Source: Desulfobacterales bacterium
GTDB lineage: Bacteria; Desulfobacterota; Desulfobacteria; Desulfobacterales; JAHEIW01
Reading direction: 5' to 3'
Length of the DNA stretch: 64,000 nucleotides
Assembly (NCBI GenBank): GCA_030066985.1
Contig: JASJAN010000014.1
Span: 25,626-89,625, forward strand
This document shows positions 33,018 through 41,096 of the stretch, piece after piece (the first letter of the stretch is position 1; every line of letters begins with the position of its first letter). The position numbers were made by a program, and so were the translations under genes. The notes under the pieces are model-generated. The model had not been told where the DNA came from. It saw only the letters and a list, made by a program, of their open reading frames with translations, and made no database searches.

Positions 33018-34838
33018 CTACTTTTTAGGAACAAAGGCGCCTTTGGGGCAGACATTCAGGCACACACCGCATTCGGTGCACAGAATCGGGTCGATGGTGA
33101 CATGCTTATCATCTTTATCTTCATCATGATAAATCAGGGCCGGGCATTCAAAATGCTTGATGCAATATCCACAGCCGTCGCAGTCATCACTGACTTCCAC
33201 CGGAATGATCTCACCGGAACCGCCCTGTCGCGCCCGATGAAGCACGCACGGATATTTTGAAAGCACCACCGCCGGGCCTTTGGCGCGGCTGTATTTGACG
33301 GCATCCTTTAGCAGCGCAATAAAATCTGTAAGCTCGTACGGGTTGGCCTCGCGGATGTATTTAACGCCGCAACCCTCAACCAGCGCGCGAATATCGACGG
33401 TCTCTGTTTCCTCGCCGCAAGCCCCGTGGCCGGTGGCCGGCGTGGGTTGATTGCCGGTCATGGCGGTGGTGCGGTTGTCTAAAATCACCAGCACAAAACC
33501 CACCTTCTGAACGACGGCATCAATTAGGGCCGGAACCCCCGCGTGGAAAAAGGTCGAATCACCGATGGTGGCCACGATATCCGGCCGTTTTTTCTCATTC
33601 TTGTAGGCATGGTAAAACCCGGCGGCCTGACTGATGGCAGCCCCCATGCAAAGGACCGTATCCACCGCCCCCATATTGAGCCCCAGGGTATAGCACCCGA
33701 TATCACTGGTGTAGATGCCCCGGGGAGCGGCTTTTTTAATGGCAAAGAAACTGGCGCGATGCGGGCACCCCGGGCACAGGGTCGGTCGCCGTCCGGGCGG
33801 TGATTGAATCGAGAAGACCTCGGATTTGAGCCCGACAAAATCACTGACGATCTGCTCGATTTTTTCAGGACTGAGCTCACCGACCTTGGGCACCGTGGCA
33901 GACATCTTGCCTTTGATCCGATAGCGGTCTGCCAGTTGCATCTCGATGACCCCCATGGTCTCTTCGATGACCAGGATCTCTTCGTATTTTTCGATCATCT
34001 GATCAATAAATTTAGTATGCAAAGGAAACGGCTGAATCACCTGATAAAAAGGAATCTTTGACCAGATCTTCAGTTCCTTTAAGACATCCTTGGTATGGGC
34101 TGCCGCCACCCCGGATGCAACAATTGCACGCTTGGATTTGGCGGTGCGGTTCAGCTTTTTAGGGGCCGTGGGCCGGTATCTGGCAATCGCGGCCAGCTTC
34201 TCTTCGAGTTCTTTGTGCAGTTGCAGGCGAAATTTGGGCGTGGCCGCCCAACGGGCCGGGTTCTTTTCAAATTTAACATCGTAATTGATATTCGGAATTT
34301 TCCCCAGCGCGATATCCTGCCGGGAATGACACACCCGGGTTGTTGGCCGAATCATTACGGGAATCTTATGGGCTTCGGACAGCGCATATGCCATCCCCAT
34401 CATATCTTTGGCCTGGCGGGGAGAATCCGGGTCCAGCACCGGGATCTTGGCAAACATGGCCATCAGCCGGCTGTCCTGCTCGGTTTGTGAAGAATGGGGT
34501 CCGGGATCATCGGCACTGATGAGAACGAATCCACCCTTGGTTCCCAGGTAGGCGGCACTCATCAACGGGTCGGAGGCAACATTTAAACCCACCTGCTTCA
34601 TACTGACTGCCGCTCGCAAACCCGCTTGGCAGCCGGCATACGCAACTTCAAAGGCAATTTTTTCGTTGACAGCCCATTGCGTATGCATGGACAGCGACTC
34701 CTGGTTTTGAAAAAAGGCCACCGCCGCCAGAATCTCCGAGGCCGGCGTTCCAGGATATGACGTTGCAATGGCACATCCGCTTTCAATCAGACCGCGCGCT
34801 ATGGCTTCATTACCCAGTAATAGTTTTCTTTTGCTCAC
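33018..34838 (-). CDS. iorA: Indolepyruvate:ferredoxin oxidoreductase alpha subunit
   Basis: The 606-residue protein has the fused pyrimidine/TPP domain layout of IorA: LLGNEAIARGLIESGCAIAT and SYPGTPASEI at the start, the TPP-binding core TIGDSTFFHAGVPALIDAV and NRTTAMTGNQPTPATG, and a C-terminal two-cluster ferredoxin domain (CDGCGYCIKHFECP, CTECGVCLNVCPKGAF). The start is GTG at 34838 with AAAGGAA. It should be active in the cytosol, and by supplying indoleacetyl-CoA it would feed the neighbouring pathway from tryptophan. It lies downstream of serA. Confidence 0.92.
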   Translation of the reverse strand: MSKRKLLLGNEAIARGLIESGCAIATSYPGTPASEILAAVAFFQNQESLSMHTQWAVNEKIAFEVAYAGCQAGLRAAVSMKQVGLNVASDPLMSAAYLGTKGGFVLISADDPGPHSSQTEQDSRLMAMFAKIPVLDPDSPRQAKDMMGMAYALSEAHKIPVMIRPTTRVCHSRQDIALGKIPNINYDVKFEKNPARWAATPKFRLQLHKELEEKLAAIARYRPTAPKKLNRTAKSKRAIVASGVAAAHTKDVLKELKIWSKIPFYQVIQPFPLHTKFIDQMIEKYEEILVIEETMGVIEMQLADRYRIKGKMSATVPKVGELSPEKIEQIVSDFVGLKSEVFSIQSPPGRRPTLCPGCPHRASFFAIKKAAPRGIYTSDIGCYTLGLNMGAVDTVLCMGAAISQAAGFYHAYKNEKKRPDIVATIGDSTFFHAGVPALIDAVVQKVGFVLVILDNRTTAMTGNQPTPATGHGACGEETETVDIRALVEGCGVKYIREANPYELTDFIALLKDAVKYSRAKGPAVVLSKYPCVLHRARQGGSGEIIPVEVSDDCDGCGYCIKHFECPALIYHDEDKDDKHVTIDPILCTECGVCLNVCPKGAFVPKK

Positions 34839-34928
34839 TGTTCGGTTCCTTTAATAGTTAATGTCGCTTCAACTCGATTTAGTCTTCATTTTAAACCCTA
34901 CGCTGCCGATTTCTTTCCAGTAAATCCA

Positions 34929-35078
34929 AGGTGTCAGGTGTCAGTGTTCAGGTGTCAGGGAGCATCAGAATAAAATCTGAAAAAAGTGAAAACATGCGCC
35001 CGATACTGCACCTGAATAGCAAGGGCACGAGACAGGCCACCGAAGGCCTGAAACCTGACACCCGACACCTGAAACCTA
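34929..35078. repeat. Inverted element of GGTGTCAGG words
   Basis: 34929-34960 (AGGTGTCAGGTGTCAGTGTT and on) is inverted at 35047-35078 (CCTGAAACCTGACACCCGAC and on), with GGCCACCGAAGGCCTGA before the right arm as at 355-371. It accounts for the 310-base gap between serA and iorA; no gene is seen there. Confidence 0.75.
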
Positions 35079-35148
35079 TTGTTTCCAGCAACCCGCAACT
35101 CGTGGTTCGGCAAACGAATCACCCTGAGCGGAGTCGAAGGGCACCCGT

Positions 35149-36729
35149 CTACAGCTCAAACGCCGCCACGCTGATCATCAGCGGCAAGGCTCTCATTTTT
35201 TCGATAACATCCTCAGGGATGGGCGTGTCGGTGCGCAAAAAAATCATGGTTTTGTCGGAGCCCGCTTCCTGACCCACCCGCATGCGGCTGATATTTATGT
35301 TGTGGTCACCCAGCAAGGTCCCGATGCTGCCGATAGCACCGGGTTTATCATGATTGTGGATTAAGATGAACCGATCCACCGGCTCCAGTTCAAGTCGGAA
35401 ATTATTGATGTGCACAACACGTGGATTTTTACGGCCAAAAATCGTCCCAGCCACCAGGTTCTCATCTTTATCCGATATGGCCCTGACCGTTATCAGGTTA
35501 ATATACTCCTCAGATTCTGATATTTTGGATTCCTTAACTTTAATACCGCGCTCTTTGGCCAGCAGTTTTGCATTCACAAAATTAACGTCGTCTTTGATCA
35601 TGGGTGTCATTAAGCCCTTTAATACCGCCGTAGTAACCGGTGACAGGTCCAGATCTTCAAAATCACCGGCATATTCGATCAGCACCTCTTTAATGGCACC
35701 CTGGGACAGTTGGGCCTGCAAACAGCCCATACGATCCGCCAGGGTTAAATAGGGATTTAATTTTTCGAGCAGATCACCACTGACCGCCGGCACATTGACG
35801 GCATTGATCACCGTGCCATCCCTGAGAAAGGCGATGATTTGTTCGGCCACCATAACGGCCACATTGGTCTGGGCTTCCAGGGTCGACGCCCCGAGGTGCG
35901 GCGTGCAAATAACCCGCTCAATCTCAAACAGCGGGCAAACACCCGGCGGCTCGGTCTCAAATACATCCAGCGCAGCGCCGGCCACCTTGCCTTCTTTAAG
36001 GGCATCGTTCAAATCGGCTTCAGAGACAATGCCGCCGCGGGCGCAGTTAATGATCATCACTCCGTCTTTCATTTGATCAAATGCTTTTTTATCAAGTAAA
36101 CCGACAGTATCTTTGAGTTTGGGCACATGCACCGTAATATAGTCGGACCGCGCGTATAAGTCTTCAAGGGGGACAGCCTCAAAACCGGCTTTTTCAATCA
36201 GCTCGGCCGAGATATACGGATCGTGAACGATCACATTCATTTTTAAGCCCCGGGCACGGTCTGCCACAATGGATCCAATTTTACCAAACCCGATGATCCC
36301 GAGTACTTTATGATATATTTCACGCCCCTGAAGCTTCTTTTTTTCCCATTTTCCGTCTTTGAGCGTCGCGGTCCCCCAGGGGATATTGCGGGTTAAGGCC
36401 ATCATCATGGCGATGCTATGTTCGGCAGTGGTGACCACATTGCCTGTCGGGGTGTTCATCACCAGCGTGCCCCGTTTGGTGGCGGCCGGGATATCCACAT
36501 TGTCCAGACCAATGCCGGCACGCCCAATAACTTTAAGATTCTTGGCAGCGCCGAGAAGATCTTCAGTCACCTTTGTGGCACTGCGAATCACCAGCGCATC
36601 ATAGTCGCCGATGATCTCTTTGAGCGCGTCCGGTTCTAAACCAGTGTTCACATCCACCTCAAATCCCGGTTCGGACTCAAACATTTTAATGCCTGCTTCT
36701 CCGAGGTTATCACTAATCAATATTTTCAT
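35149..36729 (-). CDS. serA: D-3-phosphoglycerate dehydrogenase
   Basis: The 526-residue protein is the long SerA type: the catalytic/Rossmann core (VIGRAGIGLDNVDIPAATKR, VLGIIGFGKIGSIVADRARG, NCARGGIVSEADL, PHLGASTLEAQTNVA), an intervening domain, and a C-terminal ACT domain (FILIHNHDKPGAIGSIGTLL). It starts serine synthesis by oxidising 3-phosphoglycerate; the ACT domain usually senses serine. ATG 36729 has GGGGGGA upstream. Its place ahead of iorA and next to a GntR-type operator is unusual for a biosynthetic gene; SerA-IorAB neighbourhoods may reflect use of a related 2-hydroxyacid. Confidence 0.88.
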   Translation of the reverse strand: MKILISDNLGEAGIKMFESEPGFEVDVNTGLEPDALKEIIGDYDALVIRSATKVTEDLLGAAKNLKVIGRAGIGLDNVDIPAATKRGTLVMNTPTGNVVTTAEHSIAMMMALTRNIPWGTATLKDGKWEKKKLQGREIYHKVLGIIGFGKIGSIVADRARGLKMNVIVHDPYISAELIEKAGFEAVPLEDLYARSDYITVHVPKLKDTVGLLDKKAFDQMKDGVMIINCARGGIVSEADLNDALKEGKVAGAALDVFETEPPGVCPLFEIERVICTPHLGASTLEAQTNVAVMVAEQIIAFLRDGTVINAVNVPAVSGDLLEKLNPYLTLADRMGCLQAQLSQGAIKEVLIEYAGDFEDLDLSPVTTAVLKGLMTPMIKDDVNFVNAKLLAKERGIKVKESKISESEEYINLITVRAISDKDENLVAGTIFGRKNPRVVHINNFRLELEPVDRFILIHNHDKPGAIGSIGTLLGDHNINISRMRVGQEAGSDKTMIFLRTDTPIPEDVIEKMRALPLMISVAAFEL

Positions 36730-36930
36730 GATATGTCCCCCCAGCACTTAATTTCTTTGTCTTTGACAAATATGTTTGGCGGATATGGATGAAATGGCAA
36801 AATGGATGTGCATCATCTCGCAGAGCGCTAAAACCCGTCTGTAACTGAGACCTTATGGTCAGGAATAAAAGTGAAACGCTTGGGTGATGATTGATGCCGC
36901 TATGTTTTCGCAAACGAGCACATTTAGTGG

Positions 36931-36971
36931 CTTGACACACTTTTGTATACGGTATACAAAAACCTGTCAAG
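36931..36971. promoter_or_regulatory. GntR-type operator, site 3, within a symmetrical divergent promoter
   Basis: TTTTGTATACGGTATACAAA at 36941-36960, plus A at 36961, is a perfect 10-bp inverted repeat around one G. It is flanked symmetrically by CTTGACA (36931-36937) and TGTCAAG (36965-36971). On each strand TTGACA is 15 bases from a TATACA inside the palindrome. It lies between divergent serA and the hydroxyacyl-CoA dehydrogenase fusion gene, about 200-250 bases from each start. Confidence 0.75.
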
Positions 36972-37099
36972 CTATTTATCCAGAGCATTTATCAGATTTT
37001 CCGAATATCCTTAAAGTGCCTATAATGCTCATTTTTTTAAGAAACTTAAAAAAAAAATAAATATTGATCTTGAAAGCTATCTTAAAAATAGTAGATCAC

Positions 37100-37190
37100 C
37101 ATTTAAGTTAACCGGTTGAGCTCGAATAATCAGAAATTGCCTAATACTATTTTTTACCGGCCAACGGGCCAACCGGTAACGGGCTCAACC
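37100..37190. repeat. CCGTTA/ACGGG words (copy 4)
   Basis: GTTAACCGGTTGAGCTCG near 37107 and TACCGGCCAACGGGCCAACC with GGTAACGGGCTCAACC (37155-37190) repeat the vocabulary of the elements at 2.7 and 27.9 kb. With operator site 3 it accounts for the 36730-37213 gap; the rest is AT-rich and I see no gene. Confidence 0.6.
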
Positions 37191-37213
37191 ATTATAAGAA
37201 AGGAAAGTCCACC

Positions 37214-39238
37214 ATGGATGCTGCTAAAAATCTTTATCGCTCGGCCTTAAACCCTTTACTAATAGAACCCGCCAGCCCGTTACCCACCGAAATTGCGGTG
37301 ATCGGTGCCGGAACCATTGGCCCGGATATCGGCTATTATCTTAAAAGTGCAATGCCGGACTGCAAACTGTATTTAGTGGATGTGGTTGAAAAACCCCTTC
37401 AACAGGCAGAAAAAAGGATTGTGGGATACACAGAAAAAGCCATCGAGAAAAAAAAGATGAAGCCCGAGCTTGCAGCTGCCGTTCGTGAAAATATCGTCTA
37501 TACAACCGATTACCAGCAGATCAAAAACTGCCAGCTTGTCATCGAAGCGGCCACCGAGGCGATCCCGCTTAAACAGAAAATATTTGGAACCGTGGAAAAT
37601 ATCGTCAGTGATGACACCATCATCACCTCAAACACCTCCTCGATTCCGGCTGACAGAATATTTCAGAATATGAAAAAACCGGAAAGGACATCCATTACGC
37701 ATTTTTTTGCTCCGGCCTGGCGCAGTCTTCCGGTTGAAGTGATCGCTTGGGAAAAAGGCAGTCAGGAAACACTGGACTATCTGTTCTGGTTTTTTGCCAA
37801 AACAGGCAAAGCCCCTATTATCACCGATAATGCCATCTGTTTCGTCCTGGACCGCATATTTGACAACTGGTGCAACGAATCCGCCTATTTGTTGGAAAGC
37901 GCAACGGCCAGCCAGATTGATAAAGTGGCGGAAGAATTTGTATTCGCCGGACCCTTTTTCGTGCTCAACCTGGCCAACGGCAATCCCATCATTATCGAGA
38001 CCAACAGCCTGCAAATGGAAGAAGGCGCCCATTACCTGCCGGCCGGTATTTTGGCCTCAGTGGACCGCTGGCTCACCCATCGCCCGGGCACCCCGGTGGA
38101 GGTGCCCGAAAATCTGAAATCCAGCATCAGGGATCGCCTGCTGGGCATCCTTTTTTCCCAATCTTTTGATATTATCGACCGTGGTATTGGAACCAGGGAA
38201 GATCTGAATTTTGGCTGCCAGGTGGCACTGGGATTCCGTCAGGGGCCGTTGGATTTGATGCGGGATCTGGGGGAAAATGAGGTCATGCGCATCATGGAAA
38301 AATTTCAGTCGGATAGACCGGGTTTTCCGATGCCACAGCAGGCCTATTCCGCCTATCAGGATTTTAAGCGCTTTGTACTGGTCGATGATGTTAACGGGGT
38401 CAAAGTGATTACCATCCGTCGTCCCCAGGCCATGAATGCCCTCAACAACGAATTGACCGATGAAATCCTGTCTGTCCTAAAAGAATTTGAAGACGACCCG
38501 GCCGTCAAAGGTTTTGTGATCACTGGATACGGAACGGCTGCTTTTTCGGCCGGCGCTGACATCGGTAAATTTCCGGAAATGCTGGGCGATGCCGATCGTT
38601 CAGCCCAATATGCCCGTGATTGCGCCAATGTGCAGGTATTTATGGATCAATTGAAAAAGCCGGTGGTGGCCGCGGTCAACGGATTTGCTCTCGGCGGTGG
38701 TCTCGAGGTGGCCATTCGCTGTCATGATATTGTGGCCACTAAAAATGCCACTTTTCAGTTTCCTGAAATAACACTGGGGATTCTACCGGGTATTGGCGGT
38801 TGTGTGGTGCCCTATCGTAAATGGCCGCAGGGCGCCGAGGTGTTTCATGACATGATTTGCCTGGGTCGTCCACTTAAGGCCGCAGAAGCCGCAGAGATTA
38901 ACATGGTCAGCCAGATTGTAGATGATGTTCCGTCACTGATTTCAGCGGCGGTGGAGACTGTCAACGACCTGCAGGATAAAGTCAACCCCATCCCGGAAGG
39001 CAAAGTTGACATCCCGGACATCAACATTCCCGCAGAGCCTAAAGCCGGTAAACAGACGCTAAGTAAAGAAGCGGTATCGTTGACCGTCAAGGTGATTCAG
39101 GAGAGCGCTGCGGCTGAAAATTTCAATGAGGCCCTTGAAATTGGGTACAAAGGCTTTGGTGAGATTGCTTGTACGGATGCGGCCAAAGAGGGCATTTCAG
39201 CCTTTTTGGAGCGGCGAGCACCTGTCTTCAAAAAGTAG
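37214..39238 (+). CDS. 3-hydroxyacyl-CoA dehydrogenase / enoyl-CoA hydratase fusion, dehydrogenase first
   Basis: The 674-residue protein begins with an NAD-binding 3-hydroxyacyl-CoA dehydrogenase (residues ~20-370: AVIGAGTIGPDIGYYL, SNTSSIPADRI, THFFAPAW). It ends with a crotonase domain (~395-590: FSAGADIGKF, GFALGGGLEVAIRC, FPEITLGILPG) that keeps both catalytic Glu residues. This order is the reverse of FadB/FadJ and resembles the archaeal-type bifunctional hydratase/dehydrogenase. It would hydrate and oxidise an arylacryloyl-CoA in beta-oxidation. AAAGGAAAG precedes the ATG, and operator site 3 is upstream. Confidence 0.88.
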   Translation: MDAAKNLYRSALNPLLIEPASPLPTEIAVIGAGTIGPDIGYYLKSAMPDCKLYLVDVVEKPLQQAEKRIVGYTEKAIEKKKMKPELAAAVRENIVYTTDYQQIKNCQLVIEAATEAIPLKQKIFGTVENIVSDDTIITSNTSSIPADRIFQNMKKPERTSITHFFAPAWRSLPVEVIAWEKGSQETLDYLFWFFAKTGKAPIITDNAICFVLDRIFDNWCNESAYLLESATASQIDKVAEEFVFAGPFFVLNLANGNPIIIETNSLQMEEGAHYLPAGILASVDRWLTHRPGTPVEVPENLKSSIRDRLLGILFSQSFDIIDRGIGTREDLNFGCQVALGFRQGPLDLMRDLGENEVMRIMEKFQSDRPGFPMPQQAYSAYQDFKRFVLVDDVNGVKVITIRRPQAMNALNNELTDEILSVLKEFEDDPAVKGFVITGYGTAAFSAGADIGKFPEMLGDADRSAQYARDCANVQVFMDQLKKPVVAAVNGFALGGGLEVAIRCHDIVATKNATFQFPEITLGILPGIGGCVVPYRKWPQGAEVFHDMICLGRPLKAAEAAEINMVSQIVDDVPSLISAAVETVNDLQDKVNPIPEGKVDIPDINIPAEPKAGKQTLSKEAVSLTVKVIQESAAAENFNEALEIGYKGFGEIACTDAAKEGISAFLERRAPVFKK

Positions 39239-39289
39239 TTTTTTGTGGCCCTTACTCCAGTTTTTGGCTTAACAGTCAGATTGCAGATA

Positions 39290-39403
39290 CCGTCTCAGGT
39301 ATCAGAGGACAGAAGACAAAAAAAATGACTGGGACGCATAATTAGGTTTTATTTATTCTGATCTCCGTCATCTGACATCTGGCCTCTGACCTCTGACTTC
39401 TGA
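39290..39403. repeat. Inverted element of CAGAGGTC/CTGACCTC words
   Basis: 39290-39322 (CCGTCTCAGGTATCAGAGGA then CAGAAGAC) faces 39357-39403 (TCTGATCTCCGTCATCTGAC then ATCTGGCCTCTGACCTC). It lies between convergent genes. The same words form the 3' end of hyuA. Confidence 0.7.
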
Positions 39404-39415
39404 ATATTGCGTATC

Positions 39416-41089
39416 TTACTGTGTTTTGCTGCGCTTGATGCTTTCCAGTCGCTCGTAAAGCGTTTTGGCTTTGGTAAGGTTCTTGTTGACGTCTTTGTAG
39501 TTAGGATCGATGGCGGAAACCGCTTCCCACTCCTGAATGGCTTCAGCTAATTTTTGATCCCCAAAGTATGCCAGCCCTTTTTCATAATGAACTTCCTTGT
39601 AGGTATCTTCACTTTTTTGGATATTTTGCTGGCACTGGTCACAGTCAGGATCATATTGCAGCGCCGTTTGGAATTCATTCCGGGCTGTCAAATAATCCTC
39701 TTTGCCGAATTGCTGCAAACCTTGTTGAAAATGTGCTTTTGACAGGTATTCGCGGACTTTCTTGTCGTCCGGGTTGTTTTTGGCCACTGTTTCGAATTTG
39801 GCAATCGCCTCTTTGAATTTCTTCTTGTCGTATAATGCAATGGCGTCTTGACGCAGCCCCTCGCGGCTCTGTTCTTGAATTTGCTTGAGGTATGTCTGAC
39901 AATCAGGACAATTCTGGTCGTAAATCAACGCGGTCTCAAACTCCTTCTCGGCTTTGGCGTAAGCTTTTTTCTCAAAGGATTGGCGGCCTTTTTCGCGATA
40001 CGCCATGGACATATAATTGCGAGCCGTCTGATCGGCAGGGTTGACGTTTAACACTTTATCAAATTCGGCAATGGCGGCGGTATATTCTTTATTCTCATAC
40101 AGCTCGATACCAAGCTCACGATAGCTGAGCAGCTGATCCTCAGGTGATACTGCCGGTACGCTAACTTGCTCTTCTTTCGGTTCAGGCACAGGAGTTTCAG
40201 CTGCCGGCTCAACTTTAGCGGTCTTAGCCGTATGAGTTTCCACCGTCTTGCCTTCAACCTGGAAGGGAACACCTTCGATCTCAGGTATTTTTAACTCCTG
40301 ACCAACTCTTACGCTGGTGCCATCATCCAAATTATTAAATTGGGCAATCACCGGAAATTGGCCGTAATCCCCGTAATACTGCATGGCCAGTTTGGAAAGG
40401 CTTTCCTCTGGCTGAACGGTATGAAGGACATATCGTTTGACCGTTATAATATCACCGGGCAATTCTTCATCAGACACCCCCTCTTCTGCCTGAATTTCGC
40501 CCGGGTCTGCCATTATGGGAATACCTTCGATAACCGGAATCTTGATATCTTGACCAACTCTAATACGGGTCGGATCCGCCATTTCATTGTAATCTGCTAT
40601 CAAGTGAAACTTACGGTAATCGCCATAATATTTTTCGGCCAGCGTTGAGAGACTCTCGTCGGATTGAATGGTGTGCACGATATATCGTTTAACCTGCGCC
40701 ATATCTTTGCTGGTACCCGCCAGTCTGGTTTTGGCGCGGGTGTGCTCAGGATTATAGCGCAAGGCAGTTAAAAATTCTTTGCGAGCTGGTCCATACTGAC
40801 CTCTGTTATAATATTTCAATCCCTCTTTATAGTGTTTATCGGCCAGCTTGAGCATTTGGGGTTCAAGGGCTGAAATTTTCTCCTGGGCCAGTTGATTGTC
40901 AGCGTCGACGGTCAGCACAAGCTTATACTGCTTTAAGGCCTCAACTAAATCCCCTTGTTTTTCAAATTGCTGTGCCTTGGCGGTATAGTCTTTGGCAAGT
41001 GCCTCAGGGGATTTGCGACCCATCGATGCGCACCCGACCAGCAGAATAATAAGAAGAAAAACGCTAATAATTCCGGCGGACTTTTTCAT
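39416..41089 (-). CDS. LysM/TPR lipoprotein
   Basis: The 557-residue protein has a lipobox (LLIILLVGCASM). Residues ~30-130 form TPR-like repeats (YTAKAQQFEKQGDLVEALKQ, HYKEGLKYYNRGQYGPARKE). Two LysM domains follow, at ~135-185 (RYIVHTIQSDESLSTLAEKY) and ~215-265 (RYVLHTVQPEESLSKLAMQY). After a Pro/Glu linker come five or more further TPR-like units to the end. LysM binds peptidoglycan and TPRs bind proteins, so it is probably a periplasmic scaffold. It lies seven bases after the deacetylase gene. Confidence 0.85.
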   Translation of the reverse strand: MKKSAGIISVFLLIILLVGCASMGRKSPEALAKDYTAKAQQFEKQGDLVEALKQYKLVLTVDADNQLAQEKISALEPQMLKLADKHYKEGLKYYNRGQYGPARKEFLTALRYNPEHTRAKTRLAGTSKDMAQVKRYIVHTIQSDESLSTLAEKYYGDYRKFHLIADYNEMADPTRIRVGQDIKIPVIEGIPIMADPGEIQAEEGVSDEELPGDIITVKRYVLHTVQPEESLSKLAMQYYGDYGQFPVIAQFNNLDDGTSVRVGQELKIPEIEGVPFQVEGKTVETHTAKTAKVEPAAETPVPEPKEEQVSVPAVSPEDQLLSYRELGIELYENKEYTAAIAEFDKVLNVNPADQTARNYMSMAYREKGRQSFEKKAYAKAEKEFETALIYDQNCPDCQTYLKQIQEQSREGLRQDAIALYDKKKFKEAIAKFETVAKNNPDDKKVREYLSKAHFQQGLQQFGKEDYLTARNEFQTALQYDPDCDQCQQNIQKSEDTYKEVHYEKGLAYFGDQKLAEAIQEWEAVSAIDPNYKDVNKNLTKAKTLYERLESIKRSKTQ

Positions 41090-41096
41090 AGTTTCC

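Noticed and set aside
36713..36988. Open frame across operator site 3
   Set aside because: No conserved features, no ribosome binding site, and it covers the promoter/operator region upstream of serA.
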